DNA of 52,605 nt from JAOTVV01 sp039591075. GTDB lineage: Bacteria > Gemmatimonadota > Gemmatimonadetes > Gemmatimonadales > GWC2-71-9. Made by a program: the position numbers and the translations under genes. Positions 1 through 7,400 of this stretch are shown piece after piece (the first letter of the stretch is position 1; every line of letters starts with the position of its first letter). The stretch spans positions 1 through 52,605 of the forward strand of contig JBDHEI010000014.1 of assembly GCA_039591075.1 (NCBI GenBank), read 5' to 3'. The notes beneath the pieces were generated by a model that was given only the letters and a program-made list of their open reading frames with translations, ran no database searches and was not told the origin of the DNA.

Positions 1-357
1 GGCCTCGTCCGGCCTCACCTCCCGCACGTACAGCCAGGCCACCCATGCCAGGGCCAGCCCCACCGCGAGATGCAGGAGCACGTTGGTCAGGTGGTAGCCC
101 CACGGGTCCAACCCGCCCACCAGGTGATTCAACGCAAACGTGGTGTTCGCCACCACCCGGCGCGGAATCAACGTCGAGTCCCGCAGCCCCCTGAGTGCCT
201 CCAGGGACACCGCCGTCCAACGCACACCGGACGCCTGCTCGATGTTCTGCCGGTCGTCGAAGAAGAACCCCGCCTCGAGCGCTGGGCGGTAGGCAAGCAG
301 GGTTACCACCACGCCGAGCAGCAGCACGCCCATGCCGCTGATCCGCGGACCCCTCAC
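1..357 (-). CDS. TMTC-like membrane protein, N-terminal part (cut by window edge)
   Basis: Only the first 119 codons are visible; the gene continues beyond position 1. The protein opens with a hydrophobic segment followed by FFFDDRQNI, an acidic loop after the first membrane helix, and then by NTTFALNHLVGG and YHLTNVLLHL leading into a second membrane helix. This pattern is typical of TMTC or O-mannosyltransferase-like membrane proteins that often carry C-terminal TPR repeats. The GTG start at 357 overlaps the stop of the upstream glycosyltransferase as GTGA, which suggests translational coupling; an ATG at 333 is the alternative start. Position after two glycosyltransferases suggests a role in surface glycan or glycoprotein assembly. 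The TPR part, if any, is outside the window. Confidence 0.7.
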   Translation of the reverse strand, partial: MRGPRISGMGVLLLGVVVTLLAYRPALEAGFFFDDRQNIEQASGVRWTAVSLEALRGLRDSTLIPRRVVANTTFALNHLVGGLDPWGYHLTNVLLHLAVGLALAWVAWLYVREVRPDEA

Positions 358-1601
358 TGCTCTACTCCTTGTCCACCCACGGCACGCTCGAGGCACGCCA
401 TGTAGTACCGGGCAACCGCCTGCCAGGAGTGTTCCCGCGCGGTCTTCAGCGCTTCACGCTCGACTGAAGAGTTGGCGGGACTGCGTATGGCCTCCACGAT
501 CTTGTCTGCGAGATCCTTCGGATCCCTCTGCCTGCAGAGCCAGCCATTCTCCTGGTGTCGGAGCACGTCGGGGATGCCGTCCACAGCACTCCCTACGACG
601 CGCGCGCCTGACGCCATCGCCTCGAGGACGACGGTGGGCATGCCTTCGGTCTCACCGCGGCTGTCGACAATCGACGGCACGATGGCGACCCGGCAGCGAT
701 GCAGGTACCGGACGATATCGCCGTGCGGTCGGCGTCCAAGAAATCGCACGGACGCCGCAACGCCCAGATCACGGGCCTCGCGCTCGACTCGCGCTCGCTC
801 CGGCCCATCCCCGATCATGACGAGCCCGAGCCGGGGGTACTGCTTCAAGACCATGGGCAGTGCCCGTACAAGGTAGCTCGCACCCTTCTTCTCCGAGAAG
901 CGGCCAAAGAAGAGCAGGAACCCGTCCTCGAATTCGCCATGCTCCAACCCACTTGCTGTGTCGGCCGAATCGCGCCCGAACAGGCCGACGTCGACACCCA
1001 TCGGCCGCAGCGTCGCATCGCTCGGCCGGCCGATCAGCGCGTCCAGCGAATCGCGCACGTGGCTGCCGTCGGCTAGGACTCCGGCGCAGCGACGCGCAAC
1101 GTAGCGGGCGACCGCACTACCACCGGGCAGGCGGTTCAGCAAGTACACGTCGCCCGCGTGAACGTGCAGCACCAACCGCGTGCTCGGATGCCGCCCAACG
1201 GCACGGGCCGCGGTGAGTCCGGACGGCACGAGCCAATGGGCATTCACTACGTCGATCCGATTCTCGCGAATCAGTCGCTTCGTTGCCCGAAGCTGGGCCA
1301 CCATGAATGAGGGAATCTGCATCTTGGCGCGCCAGGATTCCCGGAGATTGTCCCGCATACCTTGTCCGAGCGCCAAGCGCTGACTCGAGCGGGGAACAGC
1401 GTACGTGAAGCGGCGAACATCGACGCCTTCCATGACCTCCGATCGCTTCGCTCCCGGACCGTCCGGGGCCAACACCGTCACAGCAGCGTGAGCTTGGAGA
1501 TGCCGGGCAAGATCGAAGATGAAACGCGGCACACCGTCGTCGGTATGGATCGGGAAGGTGCTCGTGGAGATCAGTACCCGAAGTCGGCGGCGCGAGGTCA
1601 C
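354..1601 (-). CDS. GT4-type glycosyltransferase
   Basis: The 415-residue protein has the two-domain GT-B layout of family 4 retaining glycosyltransferases. The N-terminal domain reads VLISTSTFPIHTDDGVPRF near residue 10 and contains NAHWLVPSG. The C-terminal nucleotide-sugar domain begins FLLFFGRFSEKKG (about residue 230) and contains the E-x7-E type segment EGMPTVVLEAMASG near residue 320. It would transfer a sugar from an activated donor to a membrane-linked acceptor at the cytoplasmic face; donor and acceptor cannot be read from sequence. The GTG start overlaps the stop of the upstream GT2 gene (GTGA), so the two are probably co-translated. Confidence 0.88.
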   Translation of the reverse strand: MTSRRRLRVLISTSTFPIHTDDGVPRFIFDLARHLQAHAAVTVLAPDGPGAKRSEVMEGVDVRRFTYAVPRSSQRLALGQGMRDNLRESWRAKMQIPSFMVAQLRATKRLIRENRIDVVNAHWLVPSGLTAARAVGRHPSTRLVLHVHAGDVYLLNRLPGGSAVARYVARRCAGVLADGSHVRDSLDALIGRPSDATLRPMGVDVGLFGRDSADTASGLEHGEFEDGFLLFFGRFSEKKGASYLVRALPMVLKQYPRLGLVMIGDGPERARVEREARDLGVAASVRFLGRRPHGDIVRYLHRCRVAIVPSIVDSRGETEGMPTVVLEAMASGARVVGSAVDGIPDVLRHQENGWLCRQRDPKDLADKIVEAIRSPANSSVEREALKTAREHSWQAVARYYMACLERAVGGQGVEQ

Positions 1602-2584
1602 GACGTCCCGTCGCCTCCCCCGTCATGATGGTGCTTGCCTTCGAACAGCATCCTCCGCTGTTGGTAGAGCACCCGCTCCTGATTCACGCGCAGCCGGTCC
1701 AGCATATCTGCCAGCAGAGCGAAGCCGAGAATCAACACGGCAACGACGATCAGCGCCGTGCCGGCGAATCCCACGAACTTGTAGGGAGAGAAACTGCCGG
1801 TCAGGAGGAAATGGACGAACAACCAGAGATCCATCCCCGTACCCACGGCGAACACGACCACCGCGAAGACGCCGAAGAACCGCAGCGGCTTGAAGTCTCG
1901 CGCCGTGCGTGCAAGGATCTTGAGCGCGTTGAAACCGTAGCTCACGAGGCTTCCCGCCACCCGCGACCGCCGCTTCTTGGTGTAGGTCACCCGGATCGGC
2001 ACCTCCACCACGCGCAGACCCTTGTAGACGAGGTCGAACAGGGACTCCTGCGTGTACGTGTACTTGCCGAGGAGGTTCAAGTGGAACAGGGCCTCGCGCG
2101 AGTAGGCCCGGAAGCCGCACGACACGTCCCGGAGCTGTTCGCCGAGCAGGCGGTTGAGGAGGCCGGAGAAGAACAGGTTACCCCAGTAGCGCAGGCGGGG
2201 CATGGTCTGGGGACGGCCCCCGTTCAAGAAGCGGCTCCCGGTCACCACGTCTGCCCGGCCGCTCGCCAGCGGCTCGAGCAGGTCCGGGATCTGGGCGGGG
2301 TCGAACTGCCCGTCGGCGTCGACGGTAACCAGTGCATCAGCGCCTGTCCGCAGTGCCTCGGTCACCGCCGTGTTGAACGCCTCACCGAGTCCGAGGTTGC
2401 GGCGGTGACTCACCACGCGCGCCCCGCCGGCACGCGCGGCCTGCACGGTGCCGTCGGTGCTCCCGTCGTCCACCACGAGCACGTCCAGGGACTCGACACC
2501 GCCGAGCGAGGCCGGCAGTGCCGACAGCACGCTGCCGAGGGTGGCCTCCTCGTTCAGCGCGGGGATGGCGATGAGGACCTTCAA
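1598..2584 (-). CDS. GT2-type glycosyltransferase with C-terminal membrane anchor
   Basis: The N-terminal GT-A domain begins KVLIAIPALNEEATLG and shows DVLVVDDGSTDGT, the DXD-like DADGQFDP and GSRFLNGG, as in dolichyl-phosphate mannosyltransferase-like (DPM1/GtrB) enzymes. Two hydrophobic helices near the C-terminus (RFFGVFAVVVFAVG and FAGTALIVVAVLILGFALL) anchor it in the membrane. The expected role is transfer of a sugar from a nucleotide donor to a polyprenyl phosphate lipid. I place the start at the TTG at 2584 because AGAGG lies 10 bases upstream and the protein then starts exactly at the Rossmann strand; another TTG at 2605 is possible. It leads the three-gene glycosylation operon. Confidence 0.87.
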   Translation of the reverse strand: MKVLIAIPALNEEATLGSVLSALPASLGGVESLDVLVVDDGSTDGTVQAARAGGARVVSHRRNLGLGEAFNTAVTEALRTGADALVTVDADGQFDPAQIPDLLEPLASGRADVVTGSRFLNGGRPQTMPRLRYWGNLFFSGLLNRLLGEQLRDVSCGFRAYSREALFHLNLLGKYTYTQESLFDLVYKGLRVVEVPIRVTYTKKRRSRVAGSLVSYGFNALKILARTARDFKPLRFFGVFAVVVFAVGTGMDLWLFVHFLLTGSFSPYKFVGFAGTALIVVAVLILGFALLADMLDRLRVNQERVLYQQRRMLFEGKHHHDGGGDGTS

Positions 2585-2887
2585 CGCGGGGCTGCCTCTT
2601 TCCAATGAATCGACTTGCGTTTCTTAATAGTCGTCAGCACCGATGAAGATTGCATGAAGGTCTGCCGCGCCGTCCCTAGGCGATTGCCGCCCAACAGGTT
2701 ACGCAATTGGCAGCCGCGGCCATCCGGTGTCAAGTACACCGTGCGTCCGCTCTCCCCCTCTCTCCCTCCTGCCTCCAAAAAACCACCACGGCCCGGCACG
2801 AAGCCGGGCCGTGGTACCCAACACGCCGCCACCGGATTTCACTAGGTGGCAATACTCAGAACCGCAACGGACTCTCCCACCGAGCCA
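2585..2887. other. Intergenic region upstream of the glycosyltransferase operon
   Basis: About 300 bases separate the glycosyltransferase operon from the 13-heme cytochrome gene. No coding frame looks real. It holds the terminator of the cytochrome gene at its right end and a pyrimidine-rich tract (about 2745-2776) next to it. The left end must contain the promoter for the minus-strand GT2 gene, but no promoter boxes stand out. Confidence 0.5.
2776..2815 (-). terminator. Rho-independent terminator of the 13-heme cytochrome gene
   Basis: A perfect 13-bp stem (2785-2797 pairing with 2803-2815) closes a five-base loop ACGAA. On the minus strand the stem is followed directly by GG and six T residues (complement of 2777-2782). 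It lies 72 bases past the stop of the minus-strand cytochrome gene, so it should end the propeller lipoprotein/cytochrome transcript. Confidence 0.92.
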
Positions 2888-4825
2888 CTACCACCGTTGA
2901 GCCGAGTGGGCATGGTGATCCATACAGTTGGTGTTCCAGTTGGACATACTGGTTTCATGGCAGGTGTTGCACCAACTCCACCCGTTGACCGTTGCTCCGG
3001 CGGCCGAACCCGGTGGGGTCACGTCCGTAACACGGTAGTCATAGCTGCCGTTATCGGTCGGAACCGTGCTGCTCCCGTCCGCAGAGTAGACCGTGTCCTT
3101 GAGCTGGAACAGGTTGTTATTCGCCCAACGACCCCGCGTGTGCGTGGCGTGGCAGTCCGAGCAATCAAGGGTCTGCTTGGCAACGTACCCGTAGCCGCCG
3201 GTAGGTGGTTCCAGATCTTCGCCATTGGTGCTGCCACTGCCCATGGCCGACCCCTTACTGTCAATCCAGTCCGTCCGGATGTCCTCGATCGGCGTCGTAC
3301 CGTTTGTACTGATCGTAGAACGGAAAGACCCATCGTGACAGTCGACGCAAAACTCACTGAGGATGCTCGACCCGGTCCAGGATCCGCCGGCAGTTGGCGT
3401 CCGCAAATCAGATGGATCCGGATCGGGCCGCCACGGCTGTGAGGCCGTCGCAGCGTGGGGATCGTGGCAATCCGTGCACTCGATCTTCCACCCGCTCCGC
3501 TGCTGGGCTTCATACTGGACGTCGTGACGGTCGTTGAGATTGAGCGTTGCGTTCACGCCGGTCTCTACCTGGGACCACCGAATTGGCGCCCGCGTGACGT
3601 CAAAGAAGTCCTCCACCGAGTCAGCCGGAGTGCCGGTGCCAAGGCTCAGATTGTGGCAGTTGAAGCAGAACCCTTCCTCCTGATAGTACAGCGGGTCCGA
3701 GCCACTTACCGGCAAGGTGCCGGGGTTCAGCCCCAGCATCGGCGTCCGCTCCGAGCCGTGCGCCGTGGCATGACAGCCGAACGCACCGTCTCCGAAGCAA
3801 CTCTTGTTGGCGACCGTCAGGCTGCCGTGCGACGAGAGGTCCCAGGCCGTGGCGTCGATGACGGGCGGCGTGCCGCCGTCACTGAACGGGGTCGGATCCG
3901 AGCCCGCCTGTCCGTCGGCGTGGCAGGACAGGCAGAATGGAGTGAGCTTCACGGCCTCCGTCGAGCTACTCTGGGGATCGCCCGTCAGCGCGTAGGTCAG
4001 TAACGAATTGTCCGCGTCCTTGAGCACCACCGTCCCGTCTTGATGCGTGTGAGCCTGACTCTGGTCGTGGCACACCACGCAATCGGCTTCCCAACGCGTG
4101 GTGTCGGCTGTCGATCCGGACGCCGCAATATCTGTGTGGTGGCTCGCTCGGGAGAATTCGGGGATGATGGCTCGGCGACTGTTGGGTCCCTGGGTCCCGG
4201 CACCGCCGGCCGCGTGACACGTGAGACAGGAGCCTGAGCCCTGATGGCCCGTGTCATGCTTGTGGCAGGCCGTGCAGTCCGCCCGCGCATTGTGTCGGTT
4301 TCCCGCCCCGTTGTAGTTATGCTGTGCCGTCGACTGATGACATACCTGACAGACGCCGTCGAACGGCCCGGTACTGCCCACGCCATCGTCCGCGAACGAG
4401 TTGGTGCCCTGGTACGCGTTGAACAGCACCGGGAGGTCGGCGCCCGCCACAGCCTCGGGCATCTGTGCCTGGATCAACACCAGATTGCCGCCCGCCTCAC
4501 CCTCATGGTTGTGACAATCCCAGCAACTGGGCTGGAAGCCGTCACCTGCTCTGACGCCGATGTGATCAGCAAATCCCGAATTGGCTGCGGCCCCTCGGCC
4601 CTGCTTCGGGATCGTCTTGCCGTCGATCTCCGTGGGTCCGCCTGAATCCGGGTCGTGGCACCATTGACAGAGGTCTACCTGCAAATCCCTGACGTTCAGC
4701 GCCTGAAAGCCACCGCCGTGCAGGTTGTGGCAGTAGTCGCAGCCATGCACCTGCGCCGCCGCGGGGGACGGCACCCCCACCAGACCCAGCAGCGCCATAC
4801 CGAGGACTGCTGTGCGCGGTGTCAT
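2888..4825 (-). CDS. Secreted 13-heme c-type cytochrome
   Basis: A signal peptide (MTPRTAVLGMALLGLVG, cleavage after PAAAQ) precedes a 645-residue protein with 13 CXXCH sites, starting with CDYCH and CQWCH and ending with CNTCH. Many are followed by H or NH, the doubled-CXXCH style of multiheme cytochromes. Two irregular sites are visible: CFGDGAFGCH, a possible CX7CH site, and the C-terminal CMDHHAH, which looks like a CXXCH that lost its second cysteine. No enzymatic CXXCK ligand was seen, so it is an electron carrier rather than a nitrite reductase. Its ATG overlaps the stop of the upstream propeller lipoprotein (ATGA). It is probably periplasmic or exported; a partner for extracellular transfer is an inference. 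Confidence 0.9.
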   Translation of the reverse strand: MTPRTAVLGMALLGLVGVPSPAAAQVHGCDYCHNLHGGGFQALNVRDLQVDLCQWCHDPDSGGPTEIDGKTIPKQGRGAAANSGFADHIGVRAGDGFQPSCWDCHNHEGEAGGNLVLIQAQMPEAVAGADLPVLFNAYQGTNSFADDGVGSTGPFDGVCQVCHQSTAQHNYNGAGNRHNARADCTACHKHDTGHQGSGSCLTCHAAGGAGTQGPNSRRAIIPEFSRASHHTDIAASGSTADTTRWEADCVVCHDQSQAHTHQDGTVVLKDADNSLLTYALTGDPQSSSTEAVKLTPFCLSCHADGQAGSDPTPFSDGGTPPVIDATAWDLSSHGSLTVANKSCFGDGAFGCHATAHGSERTPMLGLNPGTLPVSGSDPLYYQEEGFCFNCHNLSLGTGTPADSVEDFFDVTRAPIRWSQVETGVNATLNLNDRHDVQYEAQQRSGWKIECTDCHDPHAATASQPWRPDPDPSDLRTPTAGGSWTGSSILSEFCVDCHDGSFRSTISTNGTTPIEDIRTDWIDSKGSAMGSGSTNGEDLEPPTGGYGYVAKQTLDCSDCHATHTRGRWANNNLFQLKDTVYSADGSSTVPTDNGSYDYRVTDVTPPGSAAGATVNGWSWCNTCHETSMSNWNTNCMDHHAHSAQRW

Positions 4826-5796
4826 GGCAGCACCCCCCGGAACGCCTCGAGACTGTGCGTCCGCTTGCTCGTCACCACCACGTCCCCACCCACCACCACC
4901 ACGTCGAGCGGAAACTGCAGCAGCGGGTTACCTGTTCCGTCCAAGGTTTGCACTGGCGTGTTCGGCGTGGCCCGGTCGTATACCAGGACGCTGCGCTGCA
5001 GCATATCGAGCAGATAGACACGACCCAGGTTGTCCATGGACACTGAGGCCGGCGTCGAGAACCCACCCGAGCACCCCAACATTCCACAGTCACCCGCGCC
5101 GGAGATCGACGTCACGAATGTGCCATCGTAACTGTAGATCACGACCGAGGCGTCCCCACCCTGCGGCCCGGCGTCGCTCACGACGACTTCGCCGGCTGAC
5201 GGACGCACCGCGATGCCCGTCGGCGTCACGAAGCTGCCAATCGTCGAGAGCAGGATGCCATCGGCCGCCTGGAACACCTTGACGTTGCGGGCGTCCCCAT
5301 CCAGCACGAACACCAGGCCCGCTGCCGAGTCCACCGCCAGGTCCATCGGACGCCCCACCGAGCCCGGGCTCCCCAGGAACCCCACCGCCCGACCCTGCGC
5401 ATCGTAGACCTCGACCGTGTGGGTGCTGAGATTCCCGACGAAGACCCGATCCCCCAGCATGCCCACCGCGTGCGGTCGACCGTCGACCGTGAAGGACTGG
5501 TCCGCCAGCAGCGTCGTCGGGTCCACGCGCAGCACGGCCCGCTGGTGCGTCTCGGTCACCAGCAGCCAGCCGGTCGCCGTCGTCGCGACGCGCACGGGGG
5601 AGATGAGTTCCAACCCCGGCCCCGGAAAACTGGGCTCCACTACTGGGGGTGGCGGCGGAGTGCAATCCTCCTTATGCGGCTTGCACTTGTCCTTCTTGGC
5701 AAACAGGGGAGTGCCGGGACCCTCGGGCACGTCGGTACAGGCCACCAGCGGCAGCGCCGCCACGAGCACGGCCAACGCGAATCCCTGTAGTCTCAT
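4822..5796 (-). CDS. NHL/beta-propeller lipoprotein
   Basis: The 324-residue protein has a lipoprotein signal (VLVAALPLVAC, lipidation Cys near residue 20) and then a Pro/Lys-rich linker with CKPHKEDCTPPPPPV. The remainder consists of repeated blades of about 40-50 residues such as MLGDRVFVGNLSTHTVEVYD, DSAAGLVFVLDGDARNVKVF and MDNLGRVYLLDMLQRSVLVY, which are NHL-type propeller repeats. Such propellers act as binding scaffolds. It is translated just upstream of, and coupled by ATGA to, the 13-heme cytochrome, so the propeller may hold that cytochrome at the envelope; this is inference. A CRP-like palindrome lies about 135 bases upstream of the start. Confidence 0.82.
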   Translation of the reverse strand: MRLQGFALAVLVAALPLVACTDVPEGPGTPLFAKKDKCKPHKEDCTPPPPPVVEPSFPGPGLELISPVRVATTATGWLLVTETHQRAVLRVDPTTLLADQSFTVDGRPHAVGMLGDRVFVGNLSTHTVEVYDAQGRAVGFLGSPGSVGRPMDLAVDSAAGLVFVLDGDARNVKVFQAADGILLSTIGSFVTPTGIAVRPSAGEVVVSDAGPQGGDASVVIYSYDGTFVTSISGAGDCGMLGCSGGFSTPASVSMDNLGRVYLLDMLQRSVLVYDRATPNTPVQTLDGTGNPLLQFPLDVVVVGGDVVVTSKRTHSLEAFRGVLP

Positions 5797-6234
5797 GTCT
5801 GTCTCACCCGGACGGTGTGATCGCCACCCGGAACCCCCTACAAATCCCGTGCTCGGATACGCACCACCTCACTGTAGCGTACCCCCCCGAGGATGAAGGA
5901 GGGGTGAATTGCTAGTGAAAAGAGCCCTTAAGTGACATAGGTCACAACAGAAGAACCACTTACAGCGAATGACCGATTGGCCCGATCGTTGTTGACTGGC
6001 CCACAGATTCGGCCGCCAGAATCTCCCCGCCGGGATCGCACAGTCGGCGCCCTGCAGCAGTCGTAGCAGCACACCACAATCTTGGGCTCGTGTAGGCACG
6101 GGCCTGCTCGCGCACCAGTCGCCCGAAGCGCAAGGGATACCTGCAGTTGTCGGCGAGCACGGCGACCGCATGCCCTCCGCCGCGGAGCCAGGTCGCCAGG
6201 TCCCAGACGTGGTGGGCGTGGCGTCAGGGGGCGC
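5797..6234. other. 438-base intergenic region with regulatory palindrome and an unassigned minus-strand reading frame
   Basis: The right half (about 5960-6226, minus strand) keeps an open frame containing HHVWDLATWLRGGG and ADNCRYPLRFGRLVREQARA without a convincing start, which may be the remnant of a gene or a small unrecognised protein. The left half contains the palindrome at 5931-5946 and the likely promoter of the propeller lipoprotein/cytochrome unit. No tRNA or structured RNA was recognised. Confidence 0.4.
5931..5946. promoter_or_regulatory. CRP/FNR-family-like operator
   Basis: The plus strand reads AGTGACATAGGTCACA, an inverted repeat GTGAC-N4-GTCAC matching the CRP consensus TGTGA-N6-TCACA at nine of ten positions. 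It sits 135-150 bases upstream of the propeller lipoprotein start in an otherwise AT-richer patch, a reasonable distance for an activator or a promoter-overlapping site. The cognate regulator is not encoded in the window. Confidence 0.55.
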
Positions 6235-6795
6235 TCAGCCCACGGGCACGCCGCCCTCCACCCTGGCGCCGCACCCCTCACAGAACCTGGCGCTCGGCGA
6301 GAGCTTGCTGCCGCACGCCTCGCAGAACCGGCGGGCCAGCCTGGCTTCCGCTGCGGGCTCCGGACGGCTGAGTGGTTTGCCACAGTCGGAGCAGAACGCT
6401 GCCTGGGTCTCCGGCCGGGGGCCGCACCGCGGACAGACAGCGAGCGTTCCGCTCGCGGCCAGGCGCACCAACTCTTCGGCCGCGTCCCCTGCATCGGTGG
6501 TGACCGCCGACGTCGCCGCCTCATCGGCCCGGATCGCCACGAGCGCCGCCTTGGAGTACTTCGCCTTGAGCTCTGCGTAGTCCTCGTCCGACAGCTTCCC
6601 CGTGGCGCGGTCGAACTCGATTTCCTTCAGGGCGAGGAGTGCTTGGATCTTGGGCGAGGCCGATTCTTCCAGCTCCTCGAACTCGATCTCGGGCTTCGCC
6701 GTCTGCTTCCCCGCCCTGGCCGGGGTCAGGAGTGGCTGCACCACCGCCCCCACCGCCACGAACGCCACCAGCACTCCCGCGATCAACTCCAGCAT
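6235..6795 (-). CDS. CcmI-like membrane protein with two zinc ribbons
   Basis: The 186-residue protein starts with one membrane helix (LIAGVLVAFVAVGAVV), followed by an acidic segment and ALKEIEFDRATGKLSDEDY (about residues 55-75), a segment seen in CcmI/CycH-type and related cytochrome biogenesis proteins. The C-terminal half holds two double CXXC knuckles, CPRCG...CSDCG and CEACG...CEGCG, typical zinc ribbons. It starts two bases after the ccmH stop, so it belongs to the maturation operon. A role in presenting apocytochrome or assembling the maturase is inferred from position. The fusion with zinc ribbons is not standard for CcmI. Confidence 0.7.
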   Translation of the reverse strand: MLELIAGVLVAFVAVGAVVQPLLTPARAGKQTAKPEIEFEELEESASPKIQALLALKEIEFDRATGKLSDEDYAELKAKYSKAALVAIRADEAATSAVTTDAGDAAEELVRLAASGTLAVCPRCGPRPETQAAFCSDCGKPLSRPEPAAEARLARRFCEACGSKLSPSARFCEGCGARVEGGVPVG

Positions 6796-6797
6796 GG

Positions 6798-7400
6798 CTA
6801 CAGCTCCAGGTTGCTCAGCTCGGCCTCGAGCTTGTCACGCTCCTCGGGCGCCAGGCCCGGAAGGTCCGCACCGTGACCGGTCTCGAGGGCCACCACACGC
6901 GTGCGCCGCTTGCCCAACACCCAGACCAGCCAGGCACCCACCAGCGCGATGGCCGCACCGGGGAGGAAATAGCCCAGCAGGTTGAACCCCTCCTTCTTGG
7001 GCGCCATCAGCACCATCTCGCCATGCTGTGCCACGAATGCGTCGACCACCTCCTGCGCGGTCTTTCCCGACTCCACCATCTCCACCACCTGTCGGTGCAT
7101 GGCGGGAGAGACGCCACAGGTGAAGTCCGTGGTCCGACAGGTGTACACGTCGAGGTTGCACCCGCACGTGCACCGGAGCCGGCTCTCGAGCCCCACGATG
7201 AACGGGTCGTTCTCGTAATCGGTGATGCGGTCGCGGGGCCGACCCACACGGAAAGGATCGTACAACTCCGGAGCCGCGACCCGACCGCCTGTCGCGCCTT
7301 CCTGCGCACCATCTGCCGGTGACTCTTGAGCGCGGACCAGCCCGGCAAGCGGGAGCGCTGCGGCGGCGGTGAGGTGGGCCAACAGGTTCCGCCTATGCAC
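6798..7400 (-). CDS. ccmH: Cytochrome c maturation protein CcmH/NrfF family
   Basis: About 200 residues: an N-terminal export signal (HLTAAAALPLAGLVRAQ), then the CcmH core, and a C-terminal membrane helix (FLPGAAIALVGAWLVWVLG). The active-site region reads LRCTCGCNLDVYTC followed by FTCG, more cysteines than the usual LRCXXCQ. The helical segment SGKTAQEVVDAFVAQHGEMVL is classic CcmH. It would reduce apocytochrome cysteines before heme attachment in the periplasm. I chose the GTG at 7400, which has GGAG upstream and overlaps the ccmF stop by eight bases, rather than a start 54 bases further upstream deep inside ccmF. Confidence 0.85.
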   Translation of the reverse strand: MHRRNLLAHLTAAAALPLAGLVRAQESPADGAQEGATGGRVAAPELYDPFRVGRPRDRITDYENDPFIVGLESRLRCTCGCNLDVYTCRTTDFTCGVSPAMHRQVVEMVESGKTAQEVVDAFVAQHGEMVLMAPKKEGFNLLGYFLPGAAIALVGAWLVWVLGKRRTRVVALETGHGADLPGLAPEERDKLEAELSNLEL

